Notes under the pieces: model-generated
The model's input: the letters and a program-made list of their open reading frames with translations, nothing else
What the model was told of the DNA's origin: nothing
The model's database searches: none
In this document: piece by piece, positions 1 through 5,292 of the stretch
How positions within the stretch are numbered: the stretch's first letter is position 1
Layout: every line of letters begins with the position of its first letter
Program-made: the position numbers and the translations under genes
Source: JBHHYS01 sp046757645
Lineage (GTDB): Bacteria > Acidobacteriota > Terriglobia > Acidiferrales > 2-02-FULL-67-57
Length of the DNA stretch: 5,412 nt
NCBI GenBank assembly: GCA_046757645.1
Contig: JBHHYS010000129.1
Span: 1 to 5,412, forward strand
Direction of reading: 5' to 3'

Positions 1-569
1 CCAACCGTCGGGTCACGCTTGATGCCCACGATGCACATCCCGCAGGCGCGGGCCCGTCGGGCAATCTCCCGCCCGATGGCGCCATAGCCGACGATGACCA
101 GCGTGCGGCCGCTGATTTCCATCGGGTGGGGCTGTTCGTCCCAAATCTCCTGCTGGGCCCAATGCTTCTGTTGCTGGTAGCGGCCGGCACTGGGAAAGCG
201 GCGGGCGAGGGCCAAGATGAGTCCCAGCGTATGCTCGGCCATGGAGACGGCGTGAACGCGGCGGGAGTTGGTGATGACCACCTCGGAGCGGCGAACGTCG
301 TCGCGCATCAACTGATTCACCCCGGCCGCCAGGCAGTGGATCCACTTCAGGCGGCGCGCGGCGGCAAACTGCTCCGGCTTCAGCGACCACCCCACGAAGA
401 TCTCAGCGTCGGCGATTTCCGCCCCCAGGCGCTCGTAGTCGGGCAGATGAACCACGCGCAAGCCCGGATAGCGGTTGCGGATGGCCTGCACCAGCCAGTC
501 GGGAATCCGCCACTGGTCGAAGCGGTGCCAGAGGCAGAGTACGATTTTGGTCTCCGCCGGGTTGGGCAT
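1..569 (-). CDS. D-2-hydroxyacid dehydrogenase, NAD-dependent (N-terminal part, runs off the left edge)
   Basis: The visible 189 residues match the D-isomer-specific 2-hydroxyacid dehydrogenase family, soluble enzymes that reduce 2-keto acids to D-2-hydroxy acids (or the reverse) with NAD(P)H. Residues 74-85 (LKWIHCLAAGVN) and 110-124 (beginning MAEHTLG) are the usual substrate-domain and hinge segments. The Rossmann dinucleotide loop GYGAIG lies at 161-166, followed by helix EIARRARACG. The catalytic Arg, Glu and His of the family lie beyond the edge and cannot be checked. The ATG at 569-567 is chosen because an in-frame TAA lies three codons upstream. No Shine-Dalgarno is visible. It begins 20 nt after the stop of the candidate selenoprotein gene, so it is probably co-transcribed and perhaps translationally coupled. 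The substrate (phosphoglycerate, glycerate, hydroxypyruvate or other) cannot be decided from this part. Confidence 0.9.
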   Translation of the reverse strand, partial: MPNPAETKIVLCLWHRFDQWRIPDWLVQAIRNRYPGLRVVHLPDYERLGAEIADAEIFVGWSLKPEQFAAARRLKWIHCLAAGVNQLMRDDVRRSEVVITNSRRVHAVSMAEHTLGLILALARRFPSAGRYQQQKHWAQQEIWDEQPHPMEISGRTLVIVGYGAIGREIARRARACGMCIVGIKRDPTV

Positions 570-589
570 AGGGGGTTAGGACACCACGC

Positions 590-1372
590 TCAGGGGACGA
601 CCGTCAGGGTTCGCCGCACCCGGCCGAAGTTGGCGTTGGCCGGGTCCATCGCCACCACCTCCAGCTCGATCGGCCCCGGGGTGGTGAGCCGTAAGCGTCG
701 GGTGAACGTACTTATTTCGCCGGCGTAGCGGAGCGGGACTTCCTCCACCACCTCGCCATCGCGGAGCAGCCGCGCCACAATCTGCATCTTGTCGGCGTCC
801 CAGAGCCCACCGGGCTCCGTGGGACACCCTCAAGCCATGGTGACCTTGGCCCGCACCTCCACTCTCTCTCCTGCCGTCGGCCGGAAGTCGGACGCCGGGC
901 TCTCTAGCTCCACGATGTAGCCATGGATTTCGAGCAGAATGCCCTCGCCTAGCACATCCTGGCCGGGGACCAGGAGAAGGGTTTTCGAGGCCCGCTGCAT
1001 AGCCTGCGGGGCGCCCAGCGGTCCTTCCGCGGTCACTTCAACCACCGTGGGACGCTCGAGCATAAGTGTGGCCTGGAATCCCGCGGTGCCGGGTGTGTTG
1101 AAGACCATCGCCCCACGCTCGCGGGGCTGATTCATGATCAACTCCGTGCTTCCGCTCTTCCCTTTCTGGATGCCTTCAGCCAGGACGGTGCCGGTGGCCA
1201 CGTCACGGATGGTAATGCGTGCGCCGCTCACGGCATCCGCAATAGCCTTCGCGTCACGGGCAAAGGCGCGAACCATAACTTTCGTGGGAATACCCTCTGC
1301 TTGCACGCCCTGCGGGGCCACCATGATGCCCGTCCACAGTGCCACCGCCAACAGTACGACCTGTATCCGCAT
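590..1372 (-). CDS. candidate exported selenoprotein, two beta-rich domains, in-frame TGA read as Sec at codon 181
   Basis: The frame reads as one 260-residue protein if the TGA at 832-830 is decoded as selenocysteine. Residues 1-25 form a signal peptide: a short basic start, hydrophobic core VVLLAVALWTGIMVA, and VQA before the predicted cut at 25/26, so it acts outside the cytoplasm. Residues about 28-155 alternate beta-strand-like stretches and resemble a transthyretin/carboxypeptidase-regulatory-like sandwich. Residues about 158-260 look like a second Ig-like sandwich that straddles the TGA: strand ERVEVRAKVTM precedes it, and GLWD, MQIVARLLRDGEVVEEVPL and the terminal strand RRTLTVV follow. 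Cutting at the TGA would leave about one strand of this domain. The ATG at 1372 is chosen over an in-frame ATG at 1429 because AAGGAGG sits 8 nt upstream and the signal peptide starts there. Cys183 is the only cysteine in the mature chain. I recognise no named family, so the function is unknown; redox or metal handling is inference. The alternative is a pseudogene with a nonsense mutation. Confidence 0.82.
797..825 (-). promoter_or_regulatory. bacterial SECIS-like stem-loop
   Basis: On the mRNA strand the lower stem GUCCCA (825-820) pairs perfectly with UGGGAC (802-797). After a 2-nt CG bulge on the 5' side, GAGCCC (817-812) pairs perfectly with GGGCUC (808-803), leaving a GGU loop at 811-809. 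The loop starts 19 nt after the UGA. Bacterial SECIS elements, bound by SelB, lie in the coding region directly 3' of the UGA, with a G-bearing apical loop roughly 16-37 nt away, so both position and loop fit. It also codes for the protein's P-T-E-P-G-G-L-W-D stretch. Confidence 0.75.
830..832 (-). other. in-frame TGA proposed to encode selenocysteine (Sec181)
   Basis: The TGA is flanked by codons for V-T-M-A on the 5' side and G-C-P-T-E-P on the 3' side, giving a U-x-C motif. The frame stays open on both sides, from the signal peptide to a domain-closing strand ending at 590. It is not a reassigned stop code, because gpmI ends in TGA at a normal family C-terminus. A SECIS-like hairpin begins 4 nt downstream. 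A sequencing error or a real nonsense mutation from a Cys or Trp codon remains possible. Confidence 0.78.
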
Positions 1373-1380
1373 CCCTCGAC

Positions 1381-1387
1381 CCTCCTT
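1381..1387 (-). promoter_or_regulatory. Shine-Dalgarno AAGGAGG that fixes the start of the candidate selenoprotein
   Basis: AAGGAGG on the minus strand sits 8 nt before the ATG at 1372-1370. It decides against the longer in-frame start at 1429, which would put 19 polar residues in front of a good signal peptide. Confidence 0.85.
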
Positions 1388-1415
1388 GCACGGGAAATAG
1401 TTTGACCGCTCCCCG

Positions 1416-1444
1416 ATGATACAAGACATTCAAGCGAATCCGAA
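1416..1444 (-). promoter_or_regulatory. possible weak promoter ahead of the candidate selenoprotein gene
   Basis: On the minus strand, TATCAT (1421-1416, five of six matches to the -10 consensus) is preceded at 17 bp by TTCGGA (1444-1439, three of six matches to the -35). It lies in the 140-nt gap between gpmI and the selenoprotein gene, about 45 nt from the start codon. The gap is longer than a usual intra-operon spacer, which makes a separate promoter reasonable. The match is modest and could be chance. Confidence 0.35.
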
Positions 1445-1500
1445 CCGTTCGCCCATCGCGACCCGAGGCTGATACCCGAGCCCGGGGGCGGCAACTCCGG

Positions 1501-1521
1501 AATCGCTGGGCCTCAGCGATT
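1501..1521 (-). terminator. hairpin over the gpmI stop codon, without a T tract
   Basis: AATCGCTG (1521-1514) and CAGCGATT (1508-1501) form a perfect 8-bp stem with a 5-nt loop. The gpmI TGA lies across the arm-loop junction. The downstream sequence CCGGAGTTG has no run of T, so this is not a canonical intrinsic terminator. It may be a weak terminator, a block to 3' exonuclease decay, or chance. The rest of the 140-nt gap holds a direct repeat ACCCGAG (1461-1467, 1474-1480) and the weak promoter. Confidence 0.35.
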
Positions 1522-3069
1522 GCGCCCCAGGCGAAGGTCGCGGCCCTTCATCTCCGCAGGCGGGGTAAGACCGAGGAGGCCGAGGAGGGTGGGAGCGATG
1601 TCCTGCAAGGCACCGTCGGCACGCAGGCGCAGGTTGGAGTTGTCACTGACCAGGATGAAGGGCACGGGGTTGGTGGTGTGGTAGGTGTGGGGAGTGCCAT
1701 CAGGGTTGCGCATGGTTTCTGCGTTGCCGTGGTCGGCGGTGATGATCCAGGCACCGCTTTTTTGCTTGAGCGCGGTGTAAATCGTCCCCAGGCACTGGTC
1801 CACGGTTTCAACCGCAGTGATGGCGGCCTCGAGCTTGCCCGAGTGGCCCACCATATCGGGATTGGCGAAGTTGACCACAACCACACTGAAGGCGCCCTTC
1901 TGGATTCCCTTCACCACTTCCTCGGCGATGCCGAAGGCGCTCATCTCCGGCTTCTGGTCGTAGGTAGGGACTTTGGGCGAGGGCACCAGCACCCGCTCCT
2001 CGCCCGGGTAGGGTTTTTCCACGCCGCCGTTGAAGAAGTAGGTGACGTGGGCGTACTTCTCGGTCTCGGCCACCCGCAGGTTTTTGATCCCCTCACGGGC
2101 GAAGACCTGCGCCAGGATATTTTCAGGATGCTCCGGCCCGAAGACGTAGGGCATCCAGGTGAACCTCTTGTCGTAGCGAGTCATAGACACAAAGAACAGG
2201 TGCGCGGGCCGCTCAGGGTCACGGAAGCGGTCGAAGTTCGGCTCGGTGAGGGCGCGGGTCAACTGCCGGGCGCGGTCGGCGCGGAAGTTGAAGAAGAGAA
2301 CGGCATCGCCGGGGCGCACCCGGGTGCGGGGCTGGCCGTCGCGGTCTTTGAGCACGATGGGCTCGATGAACTCATCGGTGAGGCCGCGGCGGTAGGATTC
2401 ACGCACGGCTGCCACGGGGTCGGTGTGCGTCCAATCGGCGGCGCCGTGGACGATGGCCCGGTAGGCTTTCTGCGTCCGCGGCCAACGGTTGTCGCGGTCC
2501 ATGGCGTAGTAGCGGCCGTTGATAGAAGCAATCTGGCCCAGGCCGAGCTCCCGCAGCTTGTCTTCGACCTGAGCGATGTAGCCGGCGCCCGATTCCGGCC
2601 GGGTGTCCCGCCCGTCCGTAAACGCGTGCACGAATAGGCGCCGCACGCCGTTGCGCTTGGCCATTTCCAGCAGCGCAAAGAGGTGGTGGATGTGGGAGTG
2701 AACGCCGCCATCGCTCACCAGACCGAGCAGGTGGAGTTGGCTTTGGCGGCCGCGCCCCATCGCCTGGCGCAGCAGCTCGTTTTGGAACAGCTCGCCCGAT
2801 TCGATGGCCACGTCAATGCGGGTGATGTCCATATAGATGATCCGGCCAGCGCCAATGTTCAGGTGGCCGACCTCGCTGTTGCCCATCTGGCCTTCCGGAA
2901 GCCCCACGAAGCGGCCCGAGGTGTGGACCAGGGTGTTGGGGAACTTCCGCCGCAGCTCGTCGTAGTTGGGCGTGCGCGCCAGGGCAATGGCGTTGTCCTC
3001 CCGCGCGGCGCGGTACCCCCAACCGTCCAGGATGGTCAGCACCACTGGCTTCAGCAGGCGCCTAGTCAT
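1513..3069 (-). CDS. gpmI: 2,3-bisphosphoglycerate-independent phosphoglycerate mutase
   Basis: GpmI is a cytoplasmic glycolytic/gluconeogenic enzyme interconverting 3- and 2-phosphoglycerate through a phosphoserine intermediate, with two Mn ions. At 518 residues it has the family's normal length, and every hallmark residue is visible. Asp15 is in LTILDGWG and the nucleophile Ser65 in GQMGNSEVGH. His126 follows VSDGGVHSH, and TDGRDTRP covers 151-158. Arg186 and Arg192 lie in GRYYAMDRD, and Arg263/Arg266 in NFRADR. Then come Lys338 in ETEKYAH, Asp405 and His409 in NPDMVGH, Asp446-His447 in TADHGN, and His464 in HTYHTT. The ATG is fixed by an in-frame TAG directly before it. The Shine-Dalgarno is poor: a G run 11 nt upstream lies inside a hairpin. 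It follows eno by 82 nt, placing two consecutive glycolytic enzymes in one transcription unit. It ends in TGA, which shows that TGA is a real stop here. Confidence 0.98.
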   Translation of the reverse strand: MTRRLLKPVVLTILDGWGYRAAREDNAIALARTPNYDELRRKFPNTLVHTSGRFVGLPEGQMGNSEVGHLNIGAGRIIYMDITRIDVAIESGELFQNELLRQAMGRGRQSQLHLLGLVSDGGVHSHIHHLFALLEMAKRNGVRRLFVHAFTDGRDTRPESGAGYIAQVEDKLRELGLGQIASINGRYYAMDRDNRWPRTQKAYRAIVHGAADWTHTDPVAAVRESYRRGLTDEFIEPIVLKDRDGQPRTRVRPGDAVLFFNFRADRARQLTRALTEPNFDRFRDPERPAHLFFVSMTRYDKRFTWMPYVFGPEHPENILAQVFAREGIKNLRVAETEKYAHVTYFFNGGVEKPYPGEERVLVPSPKVPTYDQKPEMSAFGIAEEVVKGIQKGAFSVVVVNFANPDMVGHSGKLEAAITAVETVDQCLGTIYTALKQKSGAWIITADHGNAETMRNPDGTPHTYHTTNPVPFILVSDNSNLRLRADGALQDIAPTLLGLLGLTPPAEMKGRDLRLGRNR

Positions 3070-3149
3070 CTACCCAGATTCCCCCAGGCGGGAGCCTGGG
3101 GGCTCGATGTGGTTGAGATATGCTCCAGGGCCCTCGCTCGGCCGGTCAT
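3066..3149 (-). CDS. possible 27-residue coupling ORF between eno and gpmI
   Basis: A 27-codon frame starts 2 nt after the enolase stop and ends in a TGA sharing an ATGA overlap with the gpmI start. Its ATG (3149-3147) is preceded at 6 nt by AAGGA (3160-3156), a better ribosome site than gpmI's own. The peptide begins MTGRARALEHIS and ends AWGNLGR. It has no signal peptide, membrane segment or recognisable motif. Ribosomes translating it would pass through the hairpin at 3081-3102 and end on the gpmI start, which would suit translational coupling. The frame could easily be chance in GC-rich DNA, and its amino-acid sequence suggests no function. Confidence 0.3.
   Translation of the reverse strand: MTGRARALEHISTTSSPQAPAWGNLGR
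3081..3102 (-). promoter_or_regulatory. 9-bp perfect hairpin just upstream of gpmI
   Basis: CCCCCAGGC and GCCTGGGGG form a perfect 9-bp stem around a 4-nt loop (TCCC on the minus strand). The 3' arm ends 11 nt before the gpmI ATG and contains the only G-rich stretch able to act as a Shine-Dalgarno, so folding would hide it. No T tract follows, so a terminator is unlikely. An mRNA processing or stability element is an alternative. Confidence 0.45.
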
Positions 3150-3151
3150 GG

Positions 3152-4438
3152 CTATTCCTTGGTTCTCAAGGCGGCGCGGCCGGGGAAGCGGGCCGCAGCG
3201 CCCAGCTCCTCTTCGATACGGAGGAGCTGGTTGTACTTGGCGACCCGGTCGGTGCGGGAAGCCGACCCGGTCTTGATCTGCCCGGTGCCCATGGCGACCA
3301 CGAAATCGGCGATGAAGGTGTCTTCGGTCTCGCCCGAGCGGTGGGAGACGATGGCGGTGTAGCCCGCCGGGCGGGCCACCTCAATGGCTTCGATGGTTTC
3401 CGTCACCGTGCCAATCTGGTTCAGCTTGATGAGAATCGAATTGGCGATGGCTTCGCGGATGCCGCGCCGCAGCCGCTGGGTGTTGGTGACGAAGAGGTCG
3501 TCGCCCACCAACTGGATTTTCCCGCCGAGTTCCTTCGTCAGCACCTTCCAGCCCGCCCAGTCGTCTTCCGCCAAGCCATCTTCGATGGAGACGATGGGAT
3601 ACTGTCGCACCCACTCGGCGTAGAACTTCACCATATCCTCGGCCGAGCGCACCGCGCCGTCGGACTTCTTGAAGACGTAGCGGCCCTTGTCGAAAAACTC
3701 ACTGGCGGCGGGGTCCAGGGCGAGAGCGATCTGCTCCCCGGGCCGGTAGCCCGCCTTCTGGATGGCTTCCAGGATAAGCTCCACCGCTTCTTCATTCGAC
3801 TTCAGGTTAGGGGCGAAGCCACCTTCGTCGCCCACCCCCGAGGCGTAGCCGCGTTTCTTGAGCACGCTCTTGAGGGTGTGGAAGACCTCCGCCCCCAGGC
3901 GCAGCGCTTCTCGAAACGAGGGCGCCCCCACCGGCATGACCATGAATTCCTGCAGGTCCACGCTGTTGTCGGCGTGGACGCCGCCGTTCAGGATGTTCAT
4001 CATCGGCACCGGCAGCAGGTTGCCGCCGTTGCGCGCCAGGTAACGGTAGAGCGGGACACCCTGGGTGGCCGCGGCGGCGCGAGCAGCGGCCATCGAAACC
4101 GCCAGGATGGCGTTGGCCCCCAGCTTGCTCTTTGTGGGAGTTCCGTCCAGCTCACAGAGGAAGCGGTCGAGGCTGGCCTGGTGGGCGGCGTCCCGGCCAC
4201 TGACTTTCGCGGCAATGATGCGGTTGACGTTTTCCACCGCCCGGCGCACGCCTTGGCCCCGGTAACGCGACTTCTCGGCGTCGCGCAGCTCCCACGCCTC
4301 GTGTTCTCCGGTGGAGGCGCCTGAGGGCACCGCAGCCCGGCCCCGGGCGCCGCCGGCGAGGGCAACGTCGGCTTCGACGGTGGGATTGCCGCGGGAGTCG
4401 AGAATTTCCCGAGCGTGCACGGAGACAATCTTGGTCAT
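3152..4438 (-). CDS. eno: enolase (phosphopyruvate hydratase)
   Basis: Eno dehydrates 2-phosphoglycerate to phosphoenolpyruvate with Mg; it is cytoplasmic and often degradosome-associated. The 428 residues match the usual length. The N-terminal block begins ILDSRGNPTVEADV, and SGAST at 39-43 is the mobile active-site loop. His155 lies in GGVHADN and Glu164 in LQEFM. GDEGGFAP holds Glu205, the catalytic acid/base partner of Lys338. Metal ligands are Asp242 (ALDPAASEF), Glu286 (SIEDGL) and Asp313 (VGDD). Lys338 lies in the signature LIKLNQIGT, SHRSGET is at 365-371, and Lys389 is in GQIKTGS. The C-terminus has the typical AKYNQLLRIEEELG. The start MTKIVSVHAREI is preferred over an in-frame ATG 22 codons earlier, which would overlap the upstream gene and add non-family sequence. 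No clear Shine-Dalgarno is present. The start lies 16 nt after the upstream stop, so coupling is likely. Confidence 0.98.
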   Translation of the reverse strand: MTKIVSVHAREILDSRGNPTVEADVALAGGARGRAAVPSGASTGEHEAWELRDAEKSRYRGQGVRRAVENVNRIIAAKVSGRDAAHQASLDRFLCELDGTPTKSKLGANAILAVSMAAARAAAATQGVPLYRYLARNGGNLLPVPMMNILNGGVHADNSVDLQEFMVMPVGAPSFREALRLGAEVFHTLKSVLKKRGYASGVGDEGGFAPNLKSNEEAVELILEAIQKAGYRPGEQIALALDPAASEFFDKGRYVFKKSDGAVRSAEDMVKFYAEWVRQYPIVSIEDGLAEDDWAGWKVLTKELGGKIQLVGDDLFVTNTQRLRRGIREAIANSILIKLNQIGTVTETIEAIEVARPAGYTAIVSHRSGETEDTFIADFVVAMGTGQIKTGSASRTDRVAKYNQLLRIEEELGAAARFPGRAALRTKE

Positions 4439-4454
4439 CAAGGGGTTGGCTGCC

Positions 4455-4733
4455 CTATTTCCACCGCAGGGGGATATCGTGCTTGGCCGCGAGTTCCTCG
4501 GCATCGGCGGCCACCTGTTTGAGGTTGAGCCCCGCGACGTTCATATTGGCCAGGGCCACCTTCCAGCCTTTCTCTTCGCCCTTCCAGTTCCACTCGTAGA
4601 GCTTCAACTCCTTGCCGAACCGGCTCTTCAGGGCGCAGAGCGCCACCCAGCGCTTGTGAGTGCGCACGTAGGTGCGGGAATCGAGTAATTCGTAGTACTC
4701 GCTGAGGGGAAGCTTCTCGGCGACGTCGTTCAT
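4455..4733 (-). CDS. conserved-looking 92-residue protein of unknown function, first gene of the eno unit
   Basis: I do not recognise this 92-residue protein. It is soluble and mixed-charge, rich in Lys and Trp (W29, W49, W52, W57, W91), with no signal peptide or membrane segment. The middle reads as strand-rich (RTHKRWVALCALK, then KLYEWNWKGEEKGWKVALANM). A helical stretch LKQVAADAEELAAKH follows near the C-terminus, suggesting a small alpha/beta domain. It ends 16 nt before eno and starts about 70 nt downstream of an extended -10 promoter, so it is probably the promoter-proximal gene of the glycolytic unit. The ATG at 4733 has no strong Shine-Dalgarno, and the frame is open a little further upstream without a better start. 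Protein-like composition and tight spacing support it as a real gene; its function is not inferable. Confidence 0.75.
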   Translation of the reverse strand: MNDVAEKLPLSEYYELLDSRTYVRTHKRWVALCALKSRFGKELKLYEWNWKGEEKGWKVALANMNVAGLNLKQVAADAEELAAKHDIPLRWK

Positions 4734-4806
4734 CGGGATGCCCCGCGAAGAGAATTTTCCGGCTGCGGAATCGAGCCCGGAGAAAGCCGCGCAACCCGAA
4801 ACAGAA

Positions 4807-4815
4807 ATTATAGCA
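4807..4815 (-). promoter_or_regulatory. extended -10 promoter for the leftward eno-gpmI unit
   Basis: TGCTATAAT on the minus strand is an exact extended -10 (TG, one base, TATAAT). No good -35 is seen at 16-18 bp, which extended -10 promoters tolerate. Initiation near 4800 would give a leader of about 65 nt before the 92-residue gene. The surrounding 290-bp gap (4734-5023) contains no credible gene. It holds this promoter, the rpsU promoter and several GC-rich inverted repeats. Confidence 0.65.
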
Positions 4816-4947
4816 GGGGGGAGACGGCTCAGCAGGGAAAATCGACCCCAGGGAGGGCCTCTCGCCGGACGGCGGCCGCCGCAGCAGACCCCGTGACCTG
4901 CCGGGGGTCAGAAGACGGGGCGGCGAGCGAGGTGTCACAGAAATTCC

Positions 4948-4976
4948 TTGACTTAGCGCGGCAGTTTTCGTTAAGT
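4948..4976 (+). promoter_or_regulatory. possible promoter for rpsU
   Basis: TTGACT (4948-4953, five of six matches to the -35 consensus) is followed after 17 bp by TTAAGT (4971-4976), a weaker -10. A shifted -10 such as TATAGC at 4990-4995 is an alternative. Initiation in the 4980s would give a short leader of about 40 nt ending in the rpsU ribosome site. Confidence 0.5.
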
Positions 4977-5005
4977 GATACCTGCTCTGTATAGCCACAG
5001 GTGCC

Positions 5006-5015
5006 AAAGGAGGTG
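5006..5015 (+). promoter_or_regulatory. near-perfect Shine-Dalgarno fixing the GTG start of rpsU
   Basis: AAAGGAGGTG lies 8 nt before the GTG at 5024 and is complementary to most of the 16S rRNA tail. It selects the GTG; no ATG lies in frame nearby that would give a bS21 N-terminus. Confidence 0.9.
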
Positions 5016-5023
5016 TCTGACAG

Positions 5024-5224
5024 GTGGCTGAAGTGCGTGTCCAAGAGGGGGAGTCGGTAGAGAGCGCTCTGCGGCGGTTCAAGCGGAAGGTGCAGCAGGA
5101 AGACATCATCAAGGAAATCAAGAAACACTCCTACTACTTGAAGCCGGGGCAGAAGCGCAGAATCAAAGAGGCACTGGCACGCAAGCGGGTTCGGAAAAAA
5201 CAAGCCAAACGCGAACTCAGCTAG
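5024..5224 (+). CDS. rpsU: 30S ribosomal protein bS21
   Basis: bS21 is a small basic protein of the 30S subunit platform near the 3' end of 16S rRNA, and it aids initiation. The 66 residues match the family length. The core SALRRFKRKVQQEDIIKEIK and the following YYLKPGQKRRIKEALARKR are the family pattern, ending in a Lys/Arg-rich tail. The start is GTG, supported by the strong ribosome site 8 nt upstream and by the N-terminus MAEVRV. It is transcribed away from the eno unit and is followed after 68 nt by a zinc-ribbon gene on the same strand. No intrinsic terminator with a T run is visible between them, so they may be co-transcribed. The stop is TAG. Confidence 0.97.
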   Translation: MAEVRVQEGESVESALRRFKRKVQQEDIIKEIKKHSYYLKPGQKRRIKEALARKRVRKKQAKRELS

Positions 5225-5292
5225 AGCCGGCGTGTCTCCGGGGGAAGTCGGGGCGCTTCGGGGCTGAGGGCACGTGCGTGGGGAGTTGGGGA

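Noticed and set aside
590..787. A separate 65-residue gene starting at the ATG at 787
   Set aside because: It is in the same frame as the signal-peptide ORF, there is no ribosome site before the ATG, and the start would fall inside an apparent beta-sandwich domain. It is better read as the C-terminal part of the selenoprotein.
830..832. Genome-wide reassignment of TGA to Trp or Gly
   Set aside because: gpmI ends in TGA at a normal family C-terminus, and I saw no internal TGA in the other genes.
1370..1429. Longer start at 1429 for the candidate selenoprotein
   Set aside because: It adds 19 polar residues before a clear signal peptide, and the AAGGAGG ribosome site fits only the ATG at 1372.
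1678..2637. Long plus-strand frames opposite gpmI and eno (also 2966-4324 and 126-728)
   Set aside because: They mirror strongly supported minus-strand genes, a common effect of GC-rich codon bias. Their translations show no domain pattern.
4439..4504. Longer start at 4504 for enolase
   Set aside because: The extra 22 residues have no enolase character and overlap the 92-residue gene. Family enolases begin at the MTKIVSVHAREI segment.
4870..4881. 12-bp palindrome CGGCGGCCGCCG and nearby inverted repeats (GACCCC/GGGGTC, TGACC/GGTCA) between the divergent promoters
   Set aside because: They could be operator sites, but short GC-only palindromes are frequent in DNA of this composition, and no regulator or repeated copy supports a specific call.
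5225..5292. Intrinsic terminator between rpsU and the zinc-ribbon gene
   Set aside because: The region is G-rich but shows neither a strong stem nor a T run.
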